A stretch of DNA of 64,000 nt from Bradyrhizobium huanghuaihaiense (GCF_007830635.1 NZ_VLLA01000004.1:124001-188000); one strand, 5' to 3'. Positions 51,955 to 61,214 are shown, counted from the first letter of the stretch. The notes: generated by a model from the sequence alone, not told the origin. A program made the numbers and translations.

Positions 51955-53237
51955 GCGAGACCGAAACCGCCTGGATCGAGACTGCGCTGACCTCGGCGCG
52001 ACCCCAGGCGGTAGGCGCGCTGCTGCGCTATTTCCGCGATCTCGACACCGCCGAAGAAGCCTTCCAGAACGCCTGCCTGCGCGCGCTGAAAACCTGGCCG
52101 CAGAACGGGCCGCCGCGCGATCCCGCGGCGTGGCTGATCATGGTCGGCCGCAACGTCGCGATCGACGAGGTGCGCCGGACCCGCAAGCAGCAGCCGCTGC
52201 CCGAGGACGATCAGGCGATCTCCGATCTCGACGATGCCGAGGGCGCACTCGCCGAGCGGCTCGACGGCTCGCATTATCGCGACGACATCCTGCGGCTGAT
52301 GTTCATCTGCTGCCATCCGCAGCTGCCGGCGACGCAGCAGATCGCGCTGGCCTTGCGCATCGTCTCGGGCCTCACCGTGAAGCAGATCGCCCGCGCCTTC
52401 CTGGTCTCGGACGCGGCGATGGAGCAGCGCATCACGCGCGCCAAGGCGAAGGTCGCCGAGGCGGGGACACCGTTCGAGACGCCGGGCGCAATCGAGCGCT
52501 CCGAACGGCTCGCCGGCGTCGCGGCGATGATCTACCTGATCTTCAACGAGGGCTATTCCGCGAGCGGCGACACCGCGGCGATCCGCACGCCGCTGTGCGA
52601 GGAGGCGATCCGCCTGGCGCGGCTGCTGCTGCGGCTGTTCCCGAGCGAGCCGGAAATCATGGGACTGACCGCGCTCATCCTGTTGCAGCATGCACGCAGC
52701 GCCGCGCGCTTTGCCGCGGACGGCTCGCTGATCCTGCTGGACGATCAGGACCGCTCGCTGTGGAACGGCACCATGATCGCGGAGGGGCTGGCGCTGATCG
52801 ACAAGGCGATGCGCCATCGCCGCAGCGGGCCGTACCAGATCCAGGCCGCGATCGCCGCGTTGCATGCGCGCGCGGCAACGCCGGAGGAGACCGACTGGGC
52901 CCAGATCGACCTGCTCTATGGCGCGCTCGAGGTGATGCAGCCTTCGCCCGTGGTGACGCTCAACCGCGCCGTCGCGGTCTCCAAGGTGCACGGGGCCCAG
53001 GCCGCGCTCGACCTGATCGAGCCATTGGGGCCGAAGCTTGCCAACTACTTTCACTTCTATGGCGTGCGGGGCGCCTTCCTGATGCAGCTCGGCCGCAATG
53101 ACGAGGCTCGAATCGCCTTCGACCGCGCCATCGCGCTGGCCAACACCTCCGCCGAAGCCGCCCATATCCGCATGCATCTCGACCGGCTGATCCGGGATAG
53201 CCAGCCGAAGGCAAAGGAAAGCGCGAAGGTGAAGTGA
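51951..53237 (+). CDS. ECF42-type RNA polymerase sigma factor
   Basis: The 428-residue protein joins a short ECF sigma part to a long C-terminal helical extension. The sigma2-like part is LDTAEEAFQNACLRALKTW and WLIMVGRNVAIDEVRRTRK; the sigma4-like part is LTVKQIARAFLVSDAAMEQR. The extension, about 185-420, is TPR-like and contains FNEGYSASGDTAAIRTPLCE. This architecture is the ECF42 group, in which the extension is thought to control activity instead of an anti-sigma factor. No anti-sigma gene is adjacent. The start is GTG at 51951. Confidence 0.9.
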   Translation: MSETETAWIETALTSARPQAVGALLRYFRDLDTAEEAFQNACLRALKTWPQNGPPRDPAAWLIMVGRNVAIDEVRRTRKQQPLPEDDQAISDLDDAEGALAERLDGSHYRDDILRLMFICCHPQLPATQQIALALRIVSGLTVKQIARAFLVSDAAMEQRITRAKAKVAEAGTPFETPGAIERSERLAGVAAMIYLIFNEGYSASGDTAAIRTPLCEEAIRLARLLLRLFPSEPEIMGLTALILLQHARSAARFAADGSLILLDDQDRSLWNGTMIAEGLALIDKAMRHRRSGPYQIQAAIAALHARAATPEETDWAQIDLLYGALEVMQPSPVVTLNRAVAVSKVHGAQAALDLIEPLGPKLANYFHFYGVRGAFLMQLGRNDEARIAFDRAIALANTSAEAAHIRMHLDRLIRDSQPKAKESAKVK

Positions 53238-53248
53238 CGGCGATTCTC

Positions 53249-53349
53249 GTCATTCCGGGGCGATGCGAAGCATCGAACCCGGAATCTCGAGATTCTCAGG
53301 TGCGCAATTGCGCACCAGAGTTCGGTCCTGCGGACCGCCCCGGAATGAC
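53249..53349. repeat. Dispersed 100-bp repeat GTCATTCCGGGGCG, copy 1
   Basis: It begins GTCATTCCGGGGCGATGCGA and ends CGCCCCGGAATGAC, with an inner TCTCGAGATTCTCAGGTGCG and a GTGCGCAATTGCGCAC stem. The near-identical copy 2 is at 61594-61693. The ends are inverted repeats, so it is MITE-like. Confidence 0.85.
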
Positions 53350-53426
53350 GCTGAAATAATTCCGTTTCCGTCGTGTCGGCCCCAGCCATCCTCCTTCGTC
53401 TTAATCCCATATCCAGGGAGCCACTT

Positions 53427-53963
53427 ATGCTGAAAGCCATTACCGTCATCGCCATCGTTCTCGCCGTCGGCATCGCCGGAGTCCTCGTCTTCGCATTGAC
53501 CAAACCGGACACGTTCCGCGTTGAGCGTTCCCTCGCCATGAAGGCACCGGCCGCCGCGATCTATCCGCAGGTCGCCGATTTCCGCTTCTGGACCAGCTGG
53601 TCGCCCTACGAGAACCGCGATCCCGCAATGAAGCGCACTTACGGTGGAACAACGCAGGGCAAGGGCGCAACCTACGCCTGGGACGGCAACAACAATGTCG
53701 GCGCCGGCCACATGGAGATCCTCGAGGCGAATGCGTCGTCAAAGCTGCGCATCAAGCTCGATTTCGAGCGACCCTTCGAAGGCCACAACACCGCCGAGTT
53801 CACCTTTGTGCCGCAAGGCGATACCACTCTGGTCACGTGGGCGATGTACGGTCCCGCCCCGTTCATGTCCAAGGTGATGCAGGTGTTCATCAACATGGAC
53901 AGCATGATCGGCAAGGATTTCGAGACCGGCCTTGCGAGCCTGAAGAAGCTCACCGAGAAATAA
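53427..53963 (+). CDS. SRPBCC family protein with N-terminal membrane anchor
   Basis: The 178-residue protein has an N-terminal hydrophobic segment (about 3-24, ITVIAIVLAVGIAGVLVFAL) and a START-like SRPBCC domain (about 30-175). Recognisable segments are FRVERSLAMKAPAAAIYPQV and DFRFWTSWSPYENRDPAMKR. Such domains bind lipophilic ligands; members of this type are often called polyketide cyclase-like. The ATG at 53427 follows CAGGGAG. It precedes the VOC gene by 39 nt, in the same direction as the sigma factor operon, and may be part of its regulon. Confidence 0.85.
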   Translation: MLKAITVIAIVLAVGIAGVLVFALTKPDTFRVERSLAMKAPAAAIYPQVADFRFWTSWSPYENRDPAMKRTYGGTTQGKGATYAWDGNNNVGAGHMEILEANASSKLRIKLDFERPFEGHNTAEFTFVPQGDTTLVTWAMYGPAPFMSKVMQVFINMDSMIGKDFETGLASLKKLTEK

Positions 53964-54002
53964 TGAACCTCACTGCCCAAGGAAGAGAAGAGGAGAGAAA
54001 CG

Positions 54003-54416
54003 ATGCTCAATCCCTATCTGTTCTATCAGGACACCTGCGAAGCGGCGTTCACCTATTACGCCAAGGTTCTCGGCGGCAAGATTGACGCGATGATGCGTGC
54101 ATCCGAAGCGCCGCCGGACATGCCGGCTGCACCCGGCCGCGAGAAGATGATCATGCATGCGCGGATGTCGCTGCCAGACGGTAGCGTCTTGATGGCCTCC
54201 GATGCGCCGGGCGAACATTTTCACAAGCCGCAGGGCTTTTCGGTATCCCTGACGATCAAGGATGTCGCGGACGCCGAGCGCAAGTTCAACGCGCTCGCCG
54301 ACGGCGGCACCGTCACCATGCCGTTCAGCAAGACGTTCTGGGCCAAGGGCTTTGGCATGTGCGTCGACAGGTTCGGCATTCCCTGGATGGTGAATTGCCC
54401 GGCCGAGGGCATGTGA
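54003..54416 (+). CDS. VOC family protein, PhnB-like
   Basis: The 137-residue protein is a glyoxalase/bleomycin-resistance-type (VOC) PhnB-like member: LNPYLFYQDTCEAAFTYYAK, a VSLTIKDVADAERKFNALAD half and FGMCVDRFGIPWMVNCP at the end. PhnB-like genes are typical neighbours of ECF42 and YCII genes. A GAGGAG motif precedes the ATG. Catalytic activity is not proven for this group. Confidence 0.9.
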   Translation: MLNPYLFYQDTCEAAFTYYAKVLGGKIDAMMRASEAPPDMPAAPGREKMIMHARMSLPDGSVLMASDAPGEHFHKPQGFSVSLTIKDVADAERKFNALADGGTVTMPFSKTFWAKGFGMCVDRFGIPWMVNCPAEGM

Positions 54417-54443
54417 CAGAAGCGGTCGCCTGACACGCCCGGC

Positions 54444-54480
54444 GGCGCGCCCTTTCGATCATTGCGGGGCAGGGCGCGCC
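54444..54480. repeat. Inverted repeat between convergent genes
   Basis: GGCGCGCCCT (54444-54453) and AGGGCGCGCC (54471-54480) are perfect arms around a 17-nt loop. No T-run follows, so it is not a classical terminator, but its position between the VOC and lipoprotein stops suits transcription stopping. Confidence 0.5.
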
Positions 54481-54520
54481 CAGGCTGGGCACGTCATCCG
54501 GCGGCCGGCCGGTATGTCTC

Positions 54521-54871
54521 TCACCGGATTGATCCGGTCACGTCTTCACCGGACGGCGAAGGCTGAACGCAGCGCGGACAGATCACGAGCTTGGTGCCGA
54601 GGGTCCTGTCGTTCTCCGCTTCGATCTCGTCGTGGACCGCCCACCACGCCTCGGAGTACGGACGCAAGGTGGCGAGCACCTTTTCCCGCTCCTGATTGGG
54701 ATTGTCCTGCGCAGGTGCGGGACTGGCGGCGCGCCGCTTTGTGACGTGAGTGCGATTCGGATCCTTGCCGAGGCCGTCCCATGCGATCGGACGACGCTCC
54801 TGCGCCGGTGCGACCGCGCACCCCATGAGCGCTGCGCAAAAAGTGAGCAAGAAGAAGCCGTGTCGCATCAT
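54521..54871 (-). CDS. Small lipoprotein
   Basis: The 116-residue protein has a lipoprotein signal (MMRHGFFLLTFCAALMGCAV) with lipobox LMGC, so it is probably anchored in the outer membrane by Cys18. The rest is charged and includes PYSEAWWAVHDEIEAENDRT and a CPRC pair near 97. No named family is recognised. A second ATG one codon downstream is equally possible. Confidence 0.7.
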   Translation of the reverse strand: MMRHGFFLLTFCAALMGCAVAPAQERRPIAWDGLGKDPNRTHVTKRRAASPAPAQDNPNQEREKVLATLRPYSEAWWAVHDEIEAENDRTLGTKLVICPRCVQPSPSGEDVTGSIR

Positions 54872-55156
54872 GCCGGGCCTTTGGAGCGGTACGCGACACG
54901 CAAATTCCGCTTGGGAAGTATCGCATCGCGCCAGTTAAATGGAACTTAAGGGAAACGACGGCCGGCATGGCCGAATAAGGGATCATGATCTCGCATCACT
55001 TTGCGGGAGCAGTGAGGCCGCTTCGTGGAGAGGTGCGGCCCGCATCGCACAACAACTGGCGCAATAATAGGCTGTGAACTCAGCGTCAGAATCGCTAATC
55101 ATTTCTTCATAAATTCTACAAACTGGGATGGGCGTGACTTGGAAGGGGAGCGACCG

Positions 55157-55249
55157 ATGGCAGCGGCGCTACAGATCAACTTTGCACTCTGGGGTATGCT
55201 CATCTGCGCGAGCATGGAACTGGCGCAGATGATCCAGCGGTTCTTCTAG
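55157..55249 (+). CDS. Very small hydrophobic protein, 30 residues
   Basis: The ATG at 55157 follows AAGGGGAG and encodes 30 residues with a single hydrophobic stretch (LQINFALWGMLICASMELAQ). This fits a small inner-membrane peptide. The composition and good ribosome site support a real gene, but conservation cannot be checked here. Confidence 0.45.
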   Translation: MAAALQINFALWGMLICASMELAQMIQRFF

Positions 55250-55297
55250 AACCGACGAAGCGTGGGACCGGCGCAATGTCGCCGGCGCGCTTGCCCG

Positions 55298-55633
55298 TCA
55301 GCTCACGAGCAATGCGATGAGCGTGAAGCTGACACTTGCGATGACGAGCATCGAGACGATGTAGTTGCGCGGTCGTGCCGTCCGGGAGGGCGTCGGTCGC
55401 CGCGGCTCGACGCCGTGCCGGTCGGGTTGCGACGGCGCGAGCGCGGCGTCTGCGCCCGAGCCGACATATTTCACATAGAGCTCGAGCAGCCGCAGCTCGG
55501 ATGCGAGGTCCATCAGGCCCTCGCGGTCGCGTCGCGACAGCAATTCGAACTCGACGGTTTCCTCGGAGCTCAGTTGACCGAGGACGATCCGTCCCTGGTC
55601 CGACAGCCGGTAGCGAAAATCGATGGGTTGCAT
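55298..55633 (-). CDS. Small protein with C-terminal membrane anchor
   Basis: The 111-residue protein has a soluble N-terminal part (QPIDFRYRLSDQGRIVLGQL, RDREGLMDLASELRLLELYV), a basic Pro/Arg linker and a C-terminal hydrophobic segment (about 90-111, IVSMLVIASVSFTLIALLVS). This looks like a tail-anchored inner-membrane protein. The start at 55633 is placed before the soluble fold. Function unknown. Confidence 0.6.
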   Translation of the reverse strand: MQPIDFRYRLSDQGRIVLGQLSSEETVEFELLSRRDREGLMDLASELRLLELYVKYVGSGADAALAPSQPDRHGVEPRRPTPSRTARPRNYIVSMLVIASVSFTLIALLVS

Positions 55634-55894
55634 GGCGTGCGACCCGCTTGAAAATGAGCAATCTTGAAAAGGCAAAACCATACTAGTCTGTGACCACCGC
55701 TGAGATTGTGACGCCGCCGCGGCCTCAGTCTGGCCAAATTCATCATAGTCAGCAGGGAAAAGCTGCAAACCGCGTAAATTGTGCAGCCATTGCAAAGCGC
55801 TTGAGCGGATTCAGCGGCCGCGAAGGGGGATTTTCACCGAACTGCCTAATCGCCGGACAGTGGCGGGCTGATCGCGGTCACGCGCCGCCGGGCG

Positions 55895-56332
55895 TCACCG
55901 GCAGCGCGGATAGATCGCGGCGAGGTCGCGCCCCTTCAGCAGCAGCAACCGCGAGGTGAGACCGCCGCGGCGGCTGATCCAGTCGCGTACCGGGCCGGGA
56001 TAGGCCGCCAGCACCGCGTCGGATGCTTCCGGCTCGGCATAGATGCGCCCGCGCCGGTCGATCGAACGCGCGGCGTGGAAGCCGAGCACGGCGCGCCTCG
56101 TGACGCAGATGCGCTCGCCCGGCACGATGCTCAGCACCAGCGTGCAGGCGGACAGGCAGGGACCGTCGATCACCACGCGCTCGCCGCTCTCGCGCACCTT
56201 CTCGAACAGGTCGAGGAACGGTCCCACCTGTCCCCCCGGCGACTGGATGATGCGGATTTCGGCGGCAGCGGGCGTGGCGGCGACGAGCGCGGATGCGAGC
56301 ATCAGGGCTTTGAGGGAGGTGACGCGTCCCAT
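55895..56332 (-). CDS. Secreted COG3904-like protein (ClpP-like fold)
   Basis: The 145-residue protein has a signal peptide (about 1-24, LKALMLASALVAATPAAAEI) and the segments IRIIQSPGGQVGPFLDLFEK, RVVIDGPCLSACTLVLSIVP and ICVTRRAVLGFHAA. This is the pattern of periplasmic COG3904 proteins, which share the ClpP/crotonase fold with the Ser in LSACTLV. Peptidase activity is unproven. A shorter start (MLASALVAAT) is possible. Confidence 0.75.
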   Translation of the reverse strand: MGRVTSLKALMLASALVAATPAAAEIRIIQSPGGQVGPFLDLFEKVRESGERVVIDGPCLSACTLVLSIVPGERICVTRRAVLGFHAARSIDRRGRIYAEPEASDAVLAAYPGPVRDWISRRGGLTSRLLLLKGRDLAAIYPRCR

Positions 56333-56356
56333 GAACTCTCCACCAACTCGGTTTCG

Positions 56357-56448
56357 TAGGGTGGGCAAAGCGTAGCGTGCCCACCGTCGGCACGGCAAAT
56401 CCGGAGAAGGTGGTGGGCACGGCGCTTAGCGCCTTTGCCCACCCTACA
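56357..56448. repeat. 92-bp hairpin repeat GTAGGGTGGGCAAAG
   Basis: GTAGGGTGGGCAAAGCG (56357-56373) and CGCCTTTGCCCACCCTAC (56431-56448) are inverted ends. Inner arms GTGCCCACC and GGTGGTGGGCAC also pair, so almost the whole element folds on itself. It separates the COG3904 and SDR genes. Confidence 0.8.
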
Positions 56449-56453
56449 AGGTT

Positions 56454-57242
56454 TTACCCGTTCCGCCGTTGCCCGCGCAGCGTCGGCAGGCCGATGCCGG
56501 CCGCATCGAAGCCGCCATCAACGGCCAAAATTTGGCCGGTGATGTAGCTCGATCGTTCCGAGCACAGGAAGTAGATCGCTTCCGCGAGTTCCTCTTCGAG
56601 ACCGTAGCGGTTGAGCGGAATGGCGTCGTGATAATCGGCGCGGATCTCTTTGGTATGCACTTGCTTGGCCATCGCGGTGTCGACCGGACCGGGCGCGACC
56701 GCGTTGACGCGGATGTTGAGCGAGGCAAGCTCGACTGCCAGCTGCTTTGTCAGGTGCGCAAGGCCCGCCTTGCTGGTGCCGTAGGCCGAGCGCAGCGTCG
56801 AGGCGCGCACCGCCGAGATCGACGTGATGTTGACGATCGCGCCGCCGTCGCTGTCGCGCATCAAGGGCACCGCGGCCTTGGTGCAGAGGAACGGGCCGGT
56901 GAGGTTGACCTCGAGCACGCGGCGCCAGTCGGCGTCCGACGTCTCCATCAGCGGCGCGAACACGGCGATGCCGGCATTGTTGACGAGCGCGTCCAGCCGG
57001 CCGAAGCGCCGCTCGATCGCCGCCATCGCGGCGCCGACGGCGGCCGCGTCGGAGACGTCGCAGGTCAGCGCCAGCGTCGCCTCGTCCTGGCCGATCTCCG
57101 CGACCGCGCGGCCGAGCAGCTCGCCCTCGATGTCGAGCAGCGCCACGCGCCAACCCTCGCCAAGGAACTTCTTCGCGGTCGCAAGCCCGATGCCGCGCGC
57201 GGCTCCGGTGACGAGGGCGACTTTTTGTGGGGCTTGCGGCAT
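56454..57242 (-). CDS. Short-chain dehydrogenase/reductase
   Basis: The 262-residue SDR has TGAARGIGLATAKKFLGEGW, NNAGIAVFAPLMETSDADWR, the catalytic Ser in INITSISAVRASTLRSAYGT with YGTSK, and the closing SSYITGQILAVDGGFDAAGI. It is a classical NAD(P)-dependent alcohol or ketone oxidoreductase of about normal length. There is no operon partner: a repeat element lies on each side. Confidence 0.88.
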   Translation of the reverse strand: MPQAPQKVALVTGAARGIGLATAKKFLGEGWRVALLDIEGELLGRAVAEIGQDEATLALTCDVSDAAAVGAAMAAIERRFGRLDALVNNAGIAVFAPLMETSDADWRRVLEVNLTGPFLCTKAAVPLMRDSDGGAIVNITSISAVRASTLRSAYGTSKAGLAHLTKQLAVELASLNIRVNAVAPGPVDTAMAKQVHTKEIRADYHDAIPLNRYGLEEELAEAIYFLCSERSSYITGQILAVDGGFDAAGIGLPTLRGQRRNG

Positions 57243-57364
57243 GGGCTGGTCTGTCCTTCTGGCGGAAACGGAAGCCGCACGGGCGGCCAGCGCCTTTTAC
57301 TTCGCTTTCGTTCCGGCGAGGAAGGGCTTTTGCAGGTGGAGCTAGGCGCCCACGCGTTTGAACC

Positions 57365-57478
57365 GTCACCCTGAGGCGGCCGCTTCTTCAGCGGCCCTCG
57401 AAGGGCGACGGCCACAGGCCGGGCCGATTCATCCTTCGAGGCTCACCGTGCTTTGCACGGTGAGCGCCTCAGGATGAC
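57365..57478. repeat. Dispersed repeat CACCCTGAGGCGG...CGCCTCAGGATGAC
   Basis: The 114-bp element has inverted ends (GTCACCCTGAGGCG and CGCCTCAGGATGAC), an inner GGCCGCTTCTTCAGCGGCC stem and a CTCACCGTGCTTTGCACGGT stem. Such elements recur between genes in Bradyrhizobium-like genomes; only one copy is in this window. Confidence 0.75.
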
Positions 57479-57500
57479 GGAGATGGACGGAAGTCGCGCC

Positions 57501-59165
57501 TTACGCCAGCTCGGCCGAGGCACGCTGCATGTTGGTCGACATGTCCTCCGTCACGATGCTCTGCTCCTCGACCGCCGCGGCGGTGGAGGCGATGAACTCG
57601 TTGACGGCAGCGATCGCGACCTTGATCGCGGTCAGGGAGGTCGCGACGTCGCCGGAGATGCTGTTCAGCGCGTCGATCTCGGTCGTGATCGTATCGGTCG
57701 CCTGCTTGGCCTGATTGGCGAGGCTCTTCACCTCGGAGGCGACCACGGCGAAGCCGCGGCCGGCTTCGCCCGCGCGGGCCGATTCGATCGTGGCGTTGAG
57801 CGCGAGCAGGTTGATCTGGCTGGTGATGCCGGAGATCATCTCGACGATGCCGCTCATGGCCTGTGCGGCCGCGGTCAGCTTCTGGGCCTGGAGGTCGGCG
57901 GATTCGACCCTGGTGGTCGCGACCTTGGACGTCTCGCGCGACTTCGCCATGGTCTCGGCGATCTCGCGGATCGAGGCGCTCATCTCTTCGCTGCCGGCCG
58001 CGACCGCGTCGATCAGCCCGCGCGCATTGTCGGCCTTCTTGCGGCCGATCGCCTGCGCGGTGATGTCGGTGGCGTATTTCACCACCTTGTACGGCTTGCC
58101 GTTGAGGTCGAAGATCGGGTTGTAGGAGGCCTGGATCCAGATCTCGCGGCCGCCTTTGGCGATGCGCTTGTATTCGGCGGCCTGGTATTCGCCGCGGTTG
58201 AGCGTCTCCCAGAACTGGCGGTAGGCGGTCGAGTTCGTCTCGCTCGGCTCGACGAACATGGAATGGTGCTGGCCCTTGATCTCGGCCAGTGCATAGCCCA
58301 TCGCCTTCAGGAAGTTCTCGTTGGCGGTGCGGATCGTGCCGTCCATGTTGAACTCGATCACCGCCTGCGACTTCTGGATCGCGGCGAGCTGGCCGTCATT
58401 GTCGGCCGCCTTCATCTTCTGCGCGGTGACGTCGGTCGCGAACTTCACCACCTTGAACGGCTTGCCGTTCTCGTCGAGGATCGGGTTGTAGGTCGCGAGA
58501 ATCCAGACCTCCTTGGCCCCCTTGCCGAGCCGCTTGTATTCGGCTGCCTCGAACTCGCCGCGGTTCAGCTTGGCCCAGAACGCAGCATAGGCCGGGCTCG
58601 CGCGGTCCTCGGGCGTCACGAACATGGAGTGGTGCTTGCCCTTGATCCCGTCGAGCGAATAACCCATCGCGCTCAGGAAATTCTCGTTGGCGGTGACGAT
58701 GGTGCCGTCCATGTTGAACTCGATCACGGCCTGCGCGCGATTGATCGCGGCGATCTTGCCGGAATCCTCCATGGTCTTGATCTTGTACGCGGTGATGTCG
58801 GTGGCGAACTTGATGAAGCTGACCACCTTGCCGTTCCCGTCGCGCAGCGGCGCGTAGGAGGCGTGGACCCAGACTTCCTTGCCGCCCTTGCCGAAACGCT
58901 TGTACTGCGTGGTCTGGAACTCGCCGCGGTTCAGGCTGGCCCAGAAGTCGCGATAGCGGGCGCTCTCGCGCTCCGCCGGGCTGACGAAGATGCTGTGATG
59001 CTTGCCCCTGATCTCGGCGAGCGTGTAGCCGCTCATCTTGAGCAGGTTCTCGTTGGCATCGAGGATGGTGCCGTCGAGATCGAATTCGATCACCGCCTGC
59101 GACCGGTCGAGCGCCTCGACCTCTGCGATCGCATGTCTGACTTTCTTGCTTTGAAAATTGAACAC
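57501..59165 (-). CDS. Soluble chemoreceptor with three PAS repeats
   Basis: The 554-residue protein has no membrane segment. Three PAS/PAC units (about 20-140, 142-262 and 264-384) repeat almost the same sequence, each with QAVIEF[DN][LM]DGTI, GKHHS[IM]FV, FW..LNRGE[FY] and a PAC end ..VKFATD[IV]TA. The MCP hairpin follows ([35 protein letters not shown]). It senses cytoplasmic cues, perhaps redox or ligands bound by PAS cofactors. The GTG at 59165 has GGAG 6 nt upstream. There is no C-terminal CheR-binding pentapeptide. Confidence 0.92.
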   Translation of the reverse strand: MFNFQSKKVRHAIAEVEALDRSQAVIEFDLDGTILDANENLLKMSGYTLAEIRGKHHSIFVSPAERESARYRDFWASLNRGEFQTTQYKRFGKGGKEVWVHASYAPLRDGNGKVVSFIKFATDITAYKIKTMEDSGKIAAINRAQAVIEFNMDGTIVTANENFLSAMGYSLDGIKGKHHSMFVTPEDRASPAYAAFWAKLNRGEFEAAEYKRLGKGAKEVWILATYNPILDENGKPFKVVKFATDVTAQKMKAADNDGQLAAIQKSQAVIEFNMDGTIRTANENFLKAMGYALAEIKGQHHSMFVEPSETNSTAYRQFWETLNRGEYQAAEYKRIAKGGREIWIQASYNPIFDLNGKPYKVVKYATDITAQAIGRKKADNARGLIDAVAAGSEEMSASIREIAETMAKSRETSKVATTRVESADLQAQKLTAAAQAMSGIVEMISGITSQINLLALNATIESARAGEAGRGFAVVASEVKSLANQAKQATDTITTEIDALNSISGDVATSLTAIKVAIAAVNEFIASTAAAVEEQSIVTEDMSTNMQRASAELA

Positions 59166-59484
59166 GTGAGCTCCGCAATGTTTTTCGGTGGCAATTGGGA
59201 GAATCTGTTTCCCCTCAGGGAAAAAGTTGCATGCTCTTCTTGAGCATCTGTAAACCGCAGGAAAAACCTGTCTCGGCTCCGAAGCTCCACGTGCGTTTGC
59301 CATGTCTTTCAACTGACAGGCGTTCCCGTTTCATGTGCACGGCGAAGTTCATAGAACGGGGCCGTATTTGTACGGAATGCATGCGAGTTATTTTCCGCGT
59401 CGTGTTGGCGCAGTCCGCGTGCGGTGTCGGCACGGCCGTTCGGGAATCGTCTTGCATCAGGGGATGCTTGCCGCGGAGACGGTG
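59166..59484. other. 319-bp gap, promoter region of two divergent genes
   Basis: It separates the PAS chemoreceptor from the SnoaL-like gene. I see only short frames and no repeat element. Promoter elements could not be assigned with confidence. Confidence 0.4.
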
Positions 59485-59850
59485 ATGTCTGATGACCATG
59501 AGCGTGTGATCCGGAACCTGTTTGCTGCCTATATCGCCAACGACCGGCAACGGGTGAGCGATGCGCTCGCCGACGACTTCCGCTTCACCAGCCCGTTCGA
59601 CGACGACCTCGACAAGGCGGCCTATTTCGAACGCTGCTGGAGGGACACGGGCTGGATCGCGCGGCATGACATCGAACGGATCTTCGTCCGGGGTGACGAG
59701 GCCTTCGTCACCTATTGCTGCCTGGCAAAGGATGGCAGGAGCTTTCGCAACACCGAGTTCTTCACCTTCGCCGGCGGCAAGGTCCGGCGCATCGAGGTCT
59801 ATTTCGGCGCCGCCCGGCAGGATGGCCGTTTCCTGCCGCAGCCGCGCTAG
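59485..59850 (+). CDS. NTF2/SnoaL-like protein
   Basis: The 121-residue protein has the NTF2-like pattern: VIRNLFAAYIANDRQRVSDA, the acidic pocket segment DDFRFTSPFDDDLDKAAYFE, and RNTEFFTFAGGKVRRIEVYF at the end. Members include polyketide cyclases, isomerases and many proteins of unknown role. GGAG lies upstream of the ATG at 59485. The GST gene follows after 88 nt. Confidence 0.85.
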   Translation: MSDDHERVIRNLFAAYIANDRQRVSDALADDFRFTSPFDDDLDKAAYFERCWRDTGWIARHDIERIFVRGDEAFVTYCCLAKDGRSFRNTEFFTFAGGKVRRIEVYFGAARQDGRFLPQPR

Positions 59851-59938
59851 CGCGGCGCGATGACGTCCCAAATAATTACCGTCATCATGTCGGCTGTATA
59901 AAACCTCGTTCGTCTTGAAGGGGATATCAGGAGGAGCC

Positions 59939-60592
59939 ATGTCCCTGACACTGCATTTCCATCCGCTGTCGTCGTTTTGCTGGAAGGTGTTGATCGCGCT
60001 TTACGAGAACGGCGTGCCGTTCACGCCGAATCCGGTCGACCTGGGTAATCCCGCCGAGCGTGAGGCCTTCCTGAAGCTCTGGCCGATCGGCAAGTTCCCG
60101 GTGCTGGTGGATGCCGAGCGGCGCGAGACGGTGCCGGAGTCGAGCATCATCATCGAATACCTCGATCGCCACTATGCCGGCCCCACGCCTCTGATACCGA
60201 CGGACCCGGACCGCGCGCTGCGGACCCGTCTGTGCGACCGCCTCTATGATCTCTACGTCCACATGCCGATGCAGCAGATCGTTGGCGATCGGCTGCGGCC
60301 GCACGACAAGAGGGATCCGTTGGGTGTGGAAGCGGCGCGAGGTCGCATACGTTCAGCCTACACAATGTTCGATCAGCGGATGGCGACCGGACCTTACGCG
60401 ACGGGCGAGGCGTTCACGCTCGCGGACTGCTCGGCGCTGCCCGCCTTGTTCTATGCCAACAGGGTCGAGCCGATCGGCACTGACCGCCCCAATATCACCA
60501 GCTATCTCGAGCGGCTGAAAGTACGTCCATCGGTGATGCGGGTCTTGAGAGAAGCCGAGCCCTATTTCGGGATGTTCCCCGAGGAGGGGTGA
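59939..60592 (+). CDS. Glutathione S-transferase family protein
   Basis: The 217-residue GST begins MSLTLHFHPLSSFCWKVLIA, with a Ser/Cys at the expected active-site position (SSFCWK). It has the FPVLVDAERRETVPESSIII cis-Pro/SNAIL-like region and a helical C-terminal domain with FTLADCSALPALFYANRV. The ATG at 59939 has GGAGGA upstream; an in-frame start 24 nt earlier lacks one. It may detoxify electrophiles or act in ring cleavage; the specific substrate is not visible. Confidence 0.88.
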   Translation: MSLTLHFHPLSSFCWKVLIALYENGVPFTPNPVDLGNPAEREAFLKLWPIGKFPVLVDAERRETVPESSIIIEYLDRHYAGPTPLIPTDPDRALRTRLCDRLYDLYVHMPMQQIVGDRLRPHDKRDPLGVEAARGRIRSAYTMFDQRMATGPYATGEAFTLADCSALPALFYANRVEPIGTDRPNITSYLERLKVRPSVMRVLREAEPYFGMFPEEG

Positions 60593-60750
60593 GATTTCCC
60601 CGCTGTTGCCCGGCTGCCGGTCTTATTGCGTCGGGGACCTCCGCAAACATTTTTTCTGCGGCATGTCGGTTCCTCGGGCGTTCATTCGTCTTGAAGGCGA
60701 GGGCAGGCGGCCCGCCGCTGCTCCTCCCGACAGTGAAGGTAGGGAACACC

Positions 60751-61155
60751 ATGCGATTCATGATGCTGATGATCCCGCTCGGCTACGAGAGCGCGCCGGC
60801 GGACGTCCAACTCGATCCCGAGCGCGTCTCCGCGATGATGCGCTACAACGAGGCGCTGAAGGATGCCGGCGTGCTGATCACGCTGGACGGCCTGCATCCG
60901 CCCTCGATGGGCGCGCGCGTCTCGTTTGCGACCGGCGAGCCTGTCGTGACCGACGGTCCCTTCGCTGAGGCCAAGGAAGTTCTGGGCGGTTACTGGATGA
61001 TCGACGTCGCCTCGCGCGCCGAGGCGATCGCGTGGGCCAAGAAGTGCCCGGCCTCGTCGAACGAAATCATCGAGATCCGGCAGGTGCAGGAGATGAGCGA
61101 CTTTCCGCCGGAGGTGCAGGCCGCCGCCGCCGGCTTCGACGAACTGAAGCAATAG
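60751..61155 (+). CDS. YCII/DGPF-domain protein
   Basis: The 134-residue protein has the DGPF motif as VVTDGPFAEAKEVLGGYWMI and starts MRFMMLMIPLGYESAPADVQ. It belongs to the YCII family found with ECF42-type sigma factors, but here no sigma gene is next to it; the nearest is the one at 51951. A sigma-dependent regulon is possible. Its ATG lies after GGTAGGGAAC. Confidence 0.88.
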   Translation: MRFMMLMIPLGYESAPADVQLDPERVSAMMRYNEALKDAGVLITLDGLHPPSMGARVSFATGEPVVTDGPFAEAKEVLGGYWMIDVASRAEAIAWAKKCPASSNEIIEIRQVQEMSDFPPEVQAAAAGFDELKQ

Positions 61156-61214
61156 TCACAGCGGCCGCGGATACATTCGCGGCTGCCGTCAATCGATCAA
61201 CAAGGAGAGAACTG

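Noticed and set aside
57453-59243. A 596-codon plus-strand frame opposite the PAS chemoreceptor
   Set aside because: Its apparent internal repeats only mirror the PAS repeats on the real strand.
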